This document shows positions 45,433 through 53,755 of a stretch of DNA of 64,000 bases, in pieces. The notes under the pieces are model-generated. The model saw only the letters and a list, made by a program, of their open reading frames with translations, did no database searches and had not been told where the DNA came from. The position numbers were made by a program, and so were the translations under genes. Position 1 is the first letter of the stretch, and every line of letters begins with the position of its first letter. The stretch spans positions 186,001-250,000 of the forward strand of contig DPJA01000039.1 in NCBI GenBank assembly GCA_003543235.1. The letters run 5' to 3'. Source of the DNA: Lachnospiraceae bacterium. GTDB lineage: Bacteria > Bacillota > Clostridia > Lachnospirales > Anaerotignaceae.

Positions 45433-45828
45433 CTAAATTGCAAATAATGTCTGATCTCCTATTAACTCAAATTCGTATAACTGTTTCTCTACTTTCAGTT
45501 CTTTAAATAACATAATATCATGAAATTCTTTTTCTTCATTGTTATAACGAATATTTATTAACAAGTTAAAAAATGATTCTGATTTTCCAAGATTCATTAT
45601 TTCACAATTAAAATCTTTTGCATTATCTATCTCATATTTTGGATTTTTCATAATTAAAGCTGTTTCACAGCAAGCAATAATGTAGTCCGATAAAACTTCG
45701 TTTTCTTGAAGTTCAACTGGAAATTCTACATAAAACTTACCATTTTCTGACTCCTGAAATATTTCTTTTTCGGAAATTTCACTTAAGTATTTTCTGGAAA
45801 TAAACAATTTTATTTGAATTTTCTCCAT
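45433..45828 (-). CDS. Unrecognised nif-tail protein (131 aa)
   Basis: Not recognised. The 131-residue soluble acidic protein appears to be of alternating strand/helix type, with LSDYIIACCETALIMKNPKY in the middle and DIMLFKELKVEKQLYEFELI near the end. There is no membrane segment or cysteine motif beyond the single CC. GGAGGGAC precedes the ATG and the upstream stop is 13 bases away, so it is translated in the same operon as the repeat protein, the AnfO-like protein and nifV. A role in nitrogen fixation is inferred from this linkage alone. Confidence 0.65.
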   Translation of the reverse strand: MEKIQIKLFISRKYLSEISEKEIFQESENGKFYVEFPVELQENEVLSDYIIACCETALIMKNPKYEIDNAKDFNCEIMNLGKSESFFNLLINIRYNNEEKEFHDIMLFKELKVEKQLYEFELIGDQTLFAI

Positions 45829-45840
45829 ATAGTCCCTCCA

Positions 45841-46800
45841 TTAATGGTTACACCCACTACAGCTACTGCAATCGGTGCAATCACACGTTTCGTGAAATTC
45901 ATCGTTATATACTATAGAAAAAATATTATCTTTATATGTATAATATTTTTTATTTTTGTCACTATCAATAACCTCTATTTTGTCCTTATAAAATTCTATT
46001 GCTATATGCTCCATTACATATTTATCAATCTCAAGCATACTAGGTCTTTTAATTGCTTTTTCCTCTGCTACATTGCCATCCTTATCTGTAATTTTTACGG
46101 CTGTAGACGCTGATACAATTAGCTTTTTAACGCTTCCATCTTCATTAAATTTAAGAGAATTGTCATCTCCATGAATTCCTATTGGATTGTTATCATATGC
46201 AAACATAATGCCAATTGGAGTTTTTACTAATGTTTGTGTTTTAGGCTCTAACGATTTTATTTTTCCATTTTCATAAAAAGACAAGCCTATTCTTGCTTCA
46301 TATTCATTTTCATCTTTTATTACTTTTACTGTTTCTCCATTATACAAAGATATGCTTTTTACGTTTCCTTTTTCATAAAAGCAAACGCAAGAAACTTTAT
46401 TTTGAATATACACACCTGGCATATTAATTTTAATGTCTTGAGCTAATTTTTTTTCTTCCTCTTCTGACCAAAATCCACTTATTTGACCAAACAGCGGAAA
46501 TATTCTATGCACATTGCCATTGGTGTAGAATGTCACTAGCTCTGCTTCAATATCTCCTATAACTGTAGGTATTGATGTTTTTTTCTCAAGATAAATACTT
46601 TTTAACACGCCATTATCATAAAACTCAATGGCATTTCTATGTTTTGTTCTTGACTCGCTAATCTGATATTTAGGTATTAAAACACCCAATTCTGTTTTCA
46701 TTGGACATTCCTCTTCCAAAGCACATCCTTTTAAGCTTCCATCATCATAATATTCAACACCATATTCCCCTGTTAAAATTCCGTAATTTGTTGTAATCAT
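45841..46800 (-). CDS. Unrecognised nif-tail repeat protein with C-terminal Cys cluster
   Basis: The 319-residue protein is not assigned to a family. It carries about six short repeats of the form [FY]Y-x-[ND]-G-x-[VIL]-K-S-I, resembling MORN/YwqK-type repeats: YYDDGSLKGC, FYDNGVLKSIYL, FYTNGNVHRIF, FYEKGNVKSISL, FYENGKIKSLEP, FNEDGSVKKLIV. The last 14 residues are CDCTDCSSCSGCNH, five Cys and a His, a probable metal or Fe-S binding tail. No signal peptide. GAGGT precedes the ATG, 10 bases after the AnfO-like gene. Repeat scaffold plus metal tail plus nif context suggest metal or cluster handling; this is inference. Confidence 0.7.
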   Translation of the reverse strand: MITTNYGILTGEYGVEYYDDGSLKGCALEEECPMKTELGVLIPKYQISESRTKHRNAIEFYDNGVLKSIYLEKKTSIPTVIGDIEAELVTFYTNGNVHRIFPLFGQISGFWSEEEEKKLAQDIKINMPGVYIQNKVSCVCFYEKGNVKSISLYNGETVKVIKDENEYEARIGLSFYENGKIKSLEPKTQTLVKTPIGIMFAYDNNPIGIHGDDNSLKFNEDGSVKKLIVSASTAVKITDKDGNVAEEKAIKRPSMLEIDKYVMEHIAIEFYKDKIEVIDSDKNKKYYTYKDNIFSIVYNDEFHETCDCTDCSSCSGCNH

Positions 46801-46809
46801 ACAAATACC

Positions 46810-47463
46810 TCACTCTCTGCAAACTTTATGTGTAATCACTAAAATATATTTACTTTTTTCATGTTTTATATCGCAGATAAGGTTTCTTTGTTCCAAAAAA
46901 ACATCCAGCCAAGGCATAACGTGACTGCATACTATTGTTAATTTCTGAAATAACGTATTATAGAAAAATGGTATTAATGCCTTTTTGGAAGAAATCTCTG
47001 GTCTGTATTTTTGTACCTCAATGAAATCAAGGAAATATTCACCAGCATCATTAACAGCTGTTGGTTCAGTTGGTATACTAAATGCTTTTTTAGCCAGTGC
47101 TTGCCCTTCGCTGTCGTTCATTTCGCTTTTTTGTTTCAGTGGAAGAAGTATATAATCTTGGTAAATTTGCTCTAATAATTTCTCCGAAAAAACCTCAGCC
47201 TCACATATTTCAATTCCATTTTGGTTAAAAAAATAAAAAGGAATTCCTGTTACAACTGTTCCAACTAATACCTTGCATTCCTTCAGTTGGTTAAGTAACT
47301 CGTTTAAGCAGCTTCTAAATGAAGAAATATTAGAAGTATCTAAATCTACATTCTCAATGGTTTTTACAACTTCAAAATCATTTTTTTTATCATAGATTTT
47401 AATGCAGCTTAAATTGTAAAAATCAGTAAGACTGCCTTCTTTATTAAACAGTATACCTATCAT
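46810..47463 (-). CDS. AnfO-like nitrogenase accessory protein
   Basis: Start at 47463 (MIGILFNKEGSLTDF) has GGGGTGA seven bases before; a six-residue longer frame overlaps nifV. The 217-residue protein matches the AnfO family first seen with Fe-only nitrogenase. Its marks are an N-terminal FNKEGSLTDFY opening, LLNQLKECKVLVGTVVTGIP, the NDAGEYFLDFIEVQKYRPEI and SSKKALIPFF blocks, and CSHVMPWLDVFLEQRNL. Its biochemical role is not established. Here it sits in a molybdenum-type operon directly after nifV. No anfHDGK genes are in the window. Confidence 0.8.
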   Translation of the reverse strand: MIGILFNKEGSLTDFYNLSCIKIYDKKNDFEVVKTIENVDLDTSNISSFRSCLNELLNQLKECKVLVGTVVTGIPFYFFNQNGIEICEAEVFSEKLLEQIYQDYILLPLKQKSEMNDSEGQALAKKAFSIPTEPTAVNDAGEYFLDFIEVQKYRPEISSKKALIPFFYNTLFQKLTIVCSHVMPWLDVFLEQRNLICDIKHEKSKYILVITHKVCRE

Positions 47464-47468
47464 ATAAC

Positions 47469-48272
47469 TCACCCCATACAAATTTTTGTTAATAACAGTT
47501 CCTCAATTTTTTTAACCTTATTTTTGTCTATGCCAAAGTCAAAGTTTCTATCACAGGCATTTAAAAATTTATACATATCACAATTTCCACTTCTCTCGCC
47601 AATGCCCAATAAAGTGCAGTCAATATAATTTGCTCCGCATTTTGCACTTTCAATTGAATTGGCTATTGCCATACCAAGGTCATTATGTGCATGAAATTCA
47701 AGTTCAATGTCGGTTTCTTGCACAAGCTTTTTTACTAAATCCCCTGCTCTTAGTGGTGTTAACACCCCTACAGTATCCGCCAATCTAATTTTAGTGCCGC
47801 CAAGATTTTTTGTCAGTTTAACCATACTCATCAAAAAACCTTCATCGGACCTAGAGGCATCTTCAAGGCCAACTGTTACTTCAACCCCAGCCTTAGACGT
47901 TATTTTCATGCACTCCTCTAATGTTTTTTGCACCCATAATTTATTTTTCTTTAGTTTGCTATAAATTTGTACATAAGAAACAGGCACTCCAATATGCAAA
48001 ATATCTGGTTTGAATGATACTGCCAACTTAACATCATCCACATTCATCCTGCTCCATAATGAAATTTTTGAATTATGACATTCTTTTTTTATTTCCTCAA
48101 TGAAGTTAATGCTTTCAACCTTCATTTCAGGTATTCCGGCTTCAATCTCATACACCCCTAATTTATCAAGCATTACAGCAATTTCTATCTTGTCTTGTTC
48201 TGTAAAAGCTATTCCTGGGCTTTGTTCACCATCTCTTAATGTTGTGTCAACTATCCATCGTTTTTCCTTCAT
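47469..48272 (-). CDS. nifV-alpha: Homocitrate synthase, alpha subunit
   Basis: Start at 48272 (MKEKRWIVDTTLRDGEQSPG) follows GAGGTG; a six-residue longer frame is not supported. The 267-residue protein is the catalytic half of a split homocitrate synthase. It carries the DTTLRDGEQSPG metal/acetyl-CoA motif, AGIPEM, and the HAHNDLGMAIANS metal-binding His pair, with GIGERSGNCDM. Homocitrate is the organic ligand of the FeMo cofactor. The start overlaps the end of nifV-omega by 26 bases. Split NifV (omega plus alpha) is known from Clostridium pasteurianum. Confidence 0.92.
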   Translation of the reverse strand: MKEKRWIVDTTLRDGEQSPGIAFTEQDKIEIAVMLDKLGVYEIEAGIPEMKVESINFIEEIKKECHNSKISLWSRMNVDDVKLAVSFKPDILHIGVPVSYVQIYSKLKKNKLWVQKTLEECMKITSKAGVEVTVGLEDASRSDEGFLMSMVKLTKNLGGTKIRLADTVGVLTPLRAGDLVKKLVQETDIELEFHAHNDLGMAIANSIESAKCGANYIDCTLLGIGERSGNCDMYKFLNACDRNFDFGIDKNKVKKIEELLLTKICMG

Positions 48273-49233
48273 TGGCAAGCACCTCTTCAACTAATTTCAA
48301 AAATTCTTCATCACTCAATCCTCTTCTTTTTTCCATACTCTGGTGCTTTATTTTTTCCAAAATACAATTGATTTTAGCTGTATCACTTATATTTATTCCA
48401 TATTCCTTACATTTGATTTTAATTGAATTGCTTCCTGAATGTTTACCAATTACAATAGTTGTCTTTTTCCCTACCAATTCTGGTTTATATGCTTCATAAT
48501 TTGCTGGATTTTTAATAATTCCATCAACGTGTATTCCAGACTCTACATCAAAAATTGTTTTCCCTATAATAGGCTTAATTAACGAAATTTTATTTCCTGT
48601 AACTTCTTCGTACCAAGCCGTTAAGTTTTCCAATACCCCAAGGCTTTGACTTGCTTTGTATCTGCTTATAATGTGCATTGCCATATATACTTCTTCTGTT
48701 GCAGCTAATTCACCAATTCCTGCAAAAGAGGTGGTTACTTCGTTGCCTCCTGAACAAAGCCATAATATGGCCAATGCACTTGCACAATCATATGTGTTTT
48801 GAGGACAAAAATTTACTGTTTTTCCTTTGAATATTGTTTTTATCTCATTCATTACATACATATAATTATGGCACATAAGGTCGTCTAGCCCTATAATTTT
48901 AATATGGTCCAAATTGGAATATTGTCTTAATAGACCTACTTCTTTTATATCGTTTATCTGAAAACTGCTAATGCACTTTTCTATATCATCGCTATGTGAA
49001 ATAATGTATTTATAGATACCATTTGCATAATCCTTTAATTTATCAAATGGTTCTAGCCGTAGATAAAAACGAAATCCCTCTGGTAAAGTATTCATAAGAT
49101 TATAAGCTTTAGTTGATATTTCTAAGTCTATAATTCCTATCTGTTTCATATACTCACAAAACTTATACAATTGTTCTCCTGTTACCTGATAATCATCTAC
49201 ATAAGACAGAGTTGAATCTATTATTCTAATCAT
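48247..49233 (-). CDS. nifV-omega: Homocitrate synthase, omega subunit
   Basis: The 328-residue protein is related to the C-terminal and barrel regions of homocitrate synthase. The active-site DTTLRDG is replaced by IDSTLSYVDDYQV, so alone it should be inactive; with NifV-alpha it forms the enzyme. NFCPQNTYDCASALAILWL, SFAGIGELAATEEVYMAM and FDVESGIHVDGIIKNPANYE are recognisable, the last resembling the communication domain of the family. GKKTTIVIGKHSGSNSI is the typical late block. Located between the [2Fe-2S] ferredoxin and nifV-alpha. Confidence 0.9.
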   Translation of the reverse strand: MIRIIDSTLSYVDDYQVTGEQLYKFCEYMKQIGIIDLEISTKAYNLMNTLPEGFRFYLRLEPFDKLKDYANGIYKYIISHSDDIEKCISSFQINDIKEVGLLRQYSNLDHIKIIGLDDLMCHNYMYVMNEIKTIFKGKTVNFCPQNTYDCASALAILWLCSGGNEVTTSFAGIGELAATEEVYMAMHIISRYKASQSLGVLENLTAWYEEVTGNKISLIKPIIGKTIFDVESGIHVDGIIKNPANYEAYKPELVGKKTTIVIGKHSGSNSIKIKCKEYGINISDTAKINCILEKIKHQSMEKRRGLSDEEFLKLVEEVLANEGKTMDS

Positions 49234-49279
49234 TCCATTTTCACCTCACTTTGCTAATAGGGCTGCACTGATTAAAGAC

Positions 49280-49588
49280 TTAAATCATAAGTTCTTTCAC
49301 TGGATTGCCATTTTCAAAATGTTCATCAAAAATTTTCTCTACATCATCCACTTGCACGTTTCCATACCATACACCCTCTGGGTATACAACAACAATTGGT
49401 CCCTTATCACATATACCAAAGCAGCCTGTATTATTAATAACAACTTCTCCTGACAAATCTCTATCTTCTATTTCTTCCATAAATTTTTGTACCAAGCCAA
49501 CTGCATCTTTTTGAAAACAAAGCCCCTTCTGTTGTCCATTTATTCTGCAGCTAGTGCATATAAAAACATGATATTTAGGTTGTACCAT
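49280..49588 (-). CDS. [2Fe-2S] thioredoxin-fold ferredoxin (C. pasteurianum type)
   Basis: Start at 49588 (MVQPKYHVFICTSCRING) gives 102 residues, the same length as the classic Clostridium pasteurianum [2Fe-2S] ferredoxin; the Shine-Dalgarno AAGGAGTGA overlaps a GTG three codons upstream, ruling that out. Cluster ligands are Cys in FICTSCRING and the NNTGCFGICDKGPIVVVYP block. The C-terminal VWYGNVQVDDVEKIFDEH is conserved. The C. pasteurianum protein is reported to interact with the MoFe protein, and the gene position here inside the nif operon (24 bases after nifN-B) supports such a role. Confidence 0.93.
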   Translation of the reverse strand: MVQPKYHVFICTSCRINGQQKGLCFQKDAVGLVQKFMEEIEDRDLSGEVVINNTGCFGICDKGPIVVVYPEGVWYGNVQVDDVEKIFDEHFENGNPVKELMI

Positions 49589-49611
49589 AAAATTCACTCC
49601 TTATCTAATAA

Positions 49612-52248
49612 TTAATCCTCTTGTCCATTACCCATTTGTTCAGCCGCCGCTTTTACTGCTGTATCAATTCTATCGTATGTAACAAATACTTTAACATTTT
49701 TCTTATTTAGTTTCTGTTTAGGTGCCTCTCCTATTCTCATAGTAATAACACCATCACATTCTCCTATAGCTTTAATAATATTGTCTATCTTGTCTGCCTC
49801 GTCACCACAGTTTTCTTCGCCAGTGCAATATTTCTGTATTTCTCGTTTCTCCTTATAGCACACATCGCCATCTTTATATTCATAAATATACAGTTCAGCA
49901 ACGTGTCCAAAATGCGTATCAACCAACATACCACTTTTTGAGGCAACCGCAAAAGTATAACTATTTCCTTCTTCAATTTTCTTTGAGCCACAATTGCCTT
50001 TGCATTCTGAAAATTCCAAAGACCTGTCATTATCAAGAGTTCCTATAGCATCTGCTCTACATTGTCTGCAGTGATACATTTGTTTCATTGTTTCTCCGCA
50101 AAGGTTTCTTATTTCGTTTACTTCTTTATTGCTGACAGGCTCCAAATTTTCAAAAACACTGCCTTTAACTTGAATAAAAGGCATAATATTTGTAATATAA
50201 CAGCCTATCTCTTTCACTGTTTCTACAACCTTTGGAATATGTTTGTCGTTAATACCTTTCAATGTTACAATATTAACCTTACAAATTATGCCTGCTGCCA
50301 CAAGAATTCTTAAACCACTTAACTGGTTTGCAAGTAAAATAGCCGCCGCACTTACTCCTTCAAATTTAACTCCGTTATAATCAATATATTTATAAATTTT
50401 TGCACCAATATTAATGTCAACTGCATTCATAGTTACCGTAACATGGCTAACACCTAACCTAATTAATTCATTTGCATACTGTGGAAGCATAAGCCCATTT
50501 GTAGACAAACAAAATGTAACGTCTGGGTCAAATTCACGAATTAATTCTAATGTTTTCTTTGTTTCTTCAAAGTTTGCTAACGCATCCCCTGGTCCTGCAA
50601 TTCCAACAACGGAAAGATTGCTCATTTCCTTTTTAACCATCTTATATTTTTCCAATGCCTCTATTGGAGTGAGTATCTTTGATGTTACTCCCGGTCTGCT
50701 TTCATTAGGACAATCAAATTTTCTTACACAGTAGTTACACTGTATATTACATCTCGGTGCAACAGCCAAGTGCATTCTAGCAGTATTAGATGCACAACCG
50801 TTAAAGCAAGGATGGTTTTTTGTTTTATCTTCAATCAGTTCTTTCATTTTGTCTTCCTGAAGTTCTTTTTTGTAATATTGTTGGTGTATATTTTCCCTAA
50901 AATCGGCTTCTTTCTTAGATAACAACGCATTTGCAATGTCTTCCATATAATCAAGGGAGCCTTCATATCCCAACATTCTAAGCCTCTGGCCACCAACTCT
51001 GTCATGGATTGGAAATCCTCTTCTTACTAACGGAATGCCAAGAGATTCTTCCATTCTTCTGCCATCCGAACTGCCAATTAATAGGTTTGCATGAAGCTCT
51101 TTTGCCAATGCTTCTATTGTCTTAAAATCCACATCTTGCAATATTTCATACCTATCTATAAAATATTTTTTAGCAATTTCATCTATTTCGTCTTTAAGCA
51201 GTCCCTTCAAGTCATTACAGACCGAGCCAGTTGCAACAACCAAAGGCATTACTCCATTTTCAACACATAATCTTACTGTTGATGCTACATAGTCAGGTTC
51301 GCCAAAAATTACTGCTCGCCCTTCCCCATTATATTTATGTGCATCAATCATAGCATCCAAATATCTGCCACGTTGAATTGTTATCTCTTCTGGAACATCT
51401 ATTTCACTAAGTTTAGACAGCAAATCATAAAAAATATCTGTATCTCTTAATCCCACTGGCATATTTATTCTATAATATGGAACTCCATAGTGATTTTCTA
51501 AATATTTGCCAGGTGAGTCTTTTATTTCAATACCACACAACTCAATTGTAGCCTTAGCACCAGCCATTTTTTTAATATCCTTTAGGCTTGTTCCACCACT
51601 TGGCAATTTATCATATTCCTCTTTATAGCCACCGTCTAAATTATCAGAAACGTCAGGCAAAAGTATTATTTTAAGCCCAAACATTTCAAAAGCTTCTTTT
51701 AAAAACCTTGTGTCCGCAGGGGTTAATGGAGCTGTAATTACATTAATACAATCGTTTGCCTCAGTCTGCATAGACACCGATGATATAACACCAAAAATGG
51801 CACTAAAATACCCTTCATATTGGGTGCCACCGTAGCCAGGAGATTTTACAGGAATAATCTCAATATTTTTATATTCTGGATTTTCTGCATAAAATTTTCC
51901 AATCATTCTAGGCAGGTCCTCTCCAATTGTTTCTGCAAGGCAGGTGGTAGAAACGCCAATAACCTCTGGATGATAAATTTCAATAAGATTTTTCAATCCT
52001 TTTAATAAATTTGTTTCTCCACCAAAAACCGTTCCCTGTTCAGTTAAGGAAGAAGATGCAATATCCACAGGTTCGTTGTAATGTGTTGCCATATGTCTTC
52101 TGATATATGTACTGCACCCTTGGGAGCCGTGTAAAATTGACATACAATTTTTAATTCCATAAAATGCAGTAACCGAGCCTAAGGGCATACACATTTTGCA
52201 AGGATTTGTATTAAGATTAACCATTGGTTCAATTTTAGTTTTACTCAT
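49612..52248 (-). CDS. nifN-B: NifN-NifB(-NifX-like) fusion, FeMo-cofactor biosynthesis
   Basis: The 878-residue fusion has three parts. Residues 1 to about 440 are NifN (TNPCKMCMPLGSVTAFYGI, GSQGCSTYIRR, STTCLAETIGED), the partner of NifE in the cofactor scaffold. Residues about 475-760 are NifB, a radical SAM enzyme making the NifB-co precursor, with HPCFNG at 479-484 and the CxxxCxxC motif in PRCNIQCNYCVRKFDC (Cys500, 504, 507). Residues about 775-878 are a NifX/NafY-like cofactor-binding domain (DTHFGHVAELYIYEY). NifN-B fusion is known in clostridia. The start overlaps the nifE stop by eight bases. Confidence 0.96.
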   Translation of the reverse strand: MSKTKIEPMVNLNTNPCKMCMPLGSVTAFYGIKNCMSILHGSQGCSTYIRRHMATHYNEPVDIASSSLTEQGTVFGGETNLLKGLKNLIEIYHPEVIGVSTTCLAETIGEDLPRMIGKFYAENPEYKNIEIIPVKSPGYGGTQYEGYFSAIFGVISSVSMQTEANDCINVITAPLTPADTRFLKEAFEMFGLKIILLPDVSDNLDGGYKEEYDKLPSGGTSLKDIKKMAGAKATIELCGIEIKDSPGKYLENHYGVPYYRINMPVGLRDTDIFYDLLSKLSEIDVPEEITIQRGRYLDAMIDAHKYNGEGRAVIFGEPDYVASTVRLCVENGVMPLVVATGSVCNDLKGLLKDEIDEIAKKYFIDRYEILQDVDFKTIEALAKELHANLLIGSSDGRRMEESLGIPLVRRGFPIHDRVGGQRLRMLGYEGSLDYMEDIANALLSKKEADFRENIHQQYYKKELQEDKMKELIEDKTKNHPCFNGCASNTARMHLAVAPRCNIQCNYCVRKFDCPNESRPGVTSKILTPIEALEKYKMVKKEMSNLSVVGIAGPGDALANFEETKKTLELIREFDPDVTFCLSTNGLMLPQYANELIRLGVSHVTVTMNAVDINIGAKIYKYIDYNGVKFEGVSAAAILLANQLSGLRILVAAGIICKVNIVTLKGINDKHIPKVVETVKEIGCYITNIMPFIQVKGSVFENLEPVSNKEVNEIRNLCGETMKQMYHCRQCRADAIGTLDNDRSLEFSECKGNCGSKKIEEGNSYTFAVASKSGMLVDTHFGHVAELYIYEYKDGDVCYKEKREIQKYCTGEENCGDEADKIDNIIKAIGECDGVITMRIGEAPKQKLNKKNVKVFVTYDRIDTAVKAAAEQMGNGQED

Positions 52249-53599
52249 AATGGCAAGCCCCCTTTCCTCTCGTATATTTCCATACTGGATGATTTATACT
52301 ACCATTTATCTCAGTAACAAAATTCACAACACCATCAAAACCCGCAAGCGGATGCTTTCTCTCGTGATTATGGTCACAAAAAGCAATTCCCAATTTATAT
52401 GCAAGGGGTCTTTCTTTTACACCACCAACTAAAATATCTACATTCTTTTCTTTCATATACTTTTCAAGTTCTGCAGGATTTGCATCATCCAATATTACCG
52501 TGTCTTTTTCTACAATGCTTTCTATAACTTCATACTCGTCTTTTTTTCCTGTCTGCGTGCCTACTACTGCAGTTTCTATTCCCAATGCTTTAAATTGTCT
52601 TATAAGAGATATTGCCTTAAAGCCACCGCCAACATATATTGCGGCTTTTTTACCAGTCAAATTCTTTTTATATTGATTAATAAAGCCTTCAATTTTATCG
52701 CTTTCTTTTTTACAAAAGTTTATTGCTTTTTCTCTAGCTTCGTTATCACCCAAAGCCTCAGCAACTTTTATAAGAGAAGCCGTCGTGTCTTCTACGCCAA
52801 AAAAACTTACTTTTATAAATGGAATTCCCATTTCTTCTTGCATTCTGTTTGCTAAATATGTACTAGAACCTGCACACTGAACAATATTAAGTGTTGCAGA
52901 AGATGCTTTTTTCATACTTTCAAAATTTGAATCACCTGTAAAGGTTGATAAGACATTAATTCCTATTTTTTCCATGTAGCTTTTTATAATCCACATTTCT
53001 CCTGCAAGATTGAAATCGCCTAAAATATTAATGCCATTTACCTTAGGTTGGTCTTTATATTGTGATATAACTTGCATTATTGCATCACACGCCATTCTGT
53101 AACCTGTGGCTTTGTTTCCCGAAAACCCAGGAGATTTAACAGCTATTACGTGCATATTGTACTTATCAGACATTTTCTTGCATATTGCTTCAACATCATC
53201 ACCAATTACGCCTACAATACAGGTTGCATAAACAAATATTAGTTTTGGATGATATTTATTGGCAATTTCTTCTATTGCCGCTTCTAACTTTTTTTCGCCA
53301 CCAAAGATAACGTCCTTTTCTCTCAAATCTGTAGAAAAACTAGTTCTAAATACATCATCGTCACTAGTCAAGCTTCCTCTAATGTCCCATGTATAGCTAG
53401 CACATCCAATTGGACCATGAACAATATGAAAAGCATCCGTTATAGGGTTTAATACAACCCTTGCACCACAATACACACACGCTCTTTGGCTTATGGCTCC
53501 AGAAACACTATCAGAATCACAGTTGATACCACTTCCACTGCATCCAAGTTCATTTTTCAGCACAATTGACTGCTTTCTTTCTTCTAAAATCTTGTCCAT
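52241..53599 (-). CDS. nifE: FeMo-cofactor scaffold protein NifE
   Basis: Start at 53599 (MDKILEERKQSIVLKNELGC) has AAAGGAAGTG upstream; a 17-residue longer frame lacks one. The 452-residue protein pairs with NifN to mature NifB-co into FeMo-co. Cluster Cys lie in SQRACVYCGARVVLNPI (near 41), VHGPIGCASYTWDIRG (Cys66) and YATCIVGVIGDD. VKSPGFSGNKATGYRMAC and LNIVQCAGSSTYLANRM follow, and the C-terminal YKLGIAFCDHNHERKHPLAG has the His/Cys region equivalent to the NifD cofactor site. A hairpin and an inverted repeat precede it. Confidence 0.95.
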   Translation of the reverse strand: MDKILEERKQSIVLKNELGCSGSGINCDSDSVSGAISQRACVYCGARVVLNPITDAFHIVHGPIGCASYTWDIRGSLTSDDDVFRTSFSTDLREKDVIFGGEKKLEAAIEEIANKYHPKLIFVYATCIVGVIGDDVEAICKKMSDKYNMHVIAVKSPGFSGNKATGYRMACDAIMQVISQYKDQPKVNGINILGDFNLAGEMWIIKSYMEKIGINVLSTFTGDSNFESMKKASSATLNIVQCAGSSTYLANRMQEEMGIPFIKVSFFGVEDTTASLIKVAEALGDNEAREKAINFCKKESDKIEGFINQYKKNLTGKKAAIYVGGGFKAISLIRQFKALGIETAVVGTQTGKKDEYEVIESIVEKDTVILDDANPAELEKYMKEKNVDILVGGVKERPLAYKLGIAFCDHNHERKHPLAGFDGVVNFVTEINGSINHPVWKYTRGKGACHYE

Positions 53600-53650
53600 C
53601 AAAACACTTCCTTTACCGTATATTCTGATAATCTCTATAAATAACAACAT

Positions 53651-53684
53651 CCATAGTTAGGGTTTAAATTAACCTTAACTATGG
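53651..53684. repeat. Inverted repeat upstream of nifE
   Basis: CCATAGTTAGGGTT faces AACCTTAACTATGG, giving a nine-bp perfect outer arm plus four further pairs after one mismatch. No T-tract follows, so it is more likely an operator or an RNA-processing/stabilising hairpin than a terminator. It lies 52 bases before the nifE start codon. Confidence 0.65.
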
Positions 53685-53705
53685 GTTTTAAAATCAAATA
53701 AAAAA

Positions 53706-53752
53706 GAGAGCGTCTGACAAAAACTGACGTCTTTGTCAAAATCTCTCTTAAA
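53706..53752 (-). terminator. Terminator-like hairpin between nifK and nifE
   Basis: On the minus strand AAGAGAG pairs with CTCTCTT and an inner GACAAA/TTTGTC helix forms within; a run of six T follows. It starts just after the nifK stop and would lower expression of nifE and later genes relative to nifHDK. Confidence 0.7.
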
Positions 53753-53755
53753 AAA

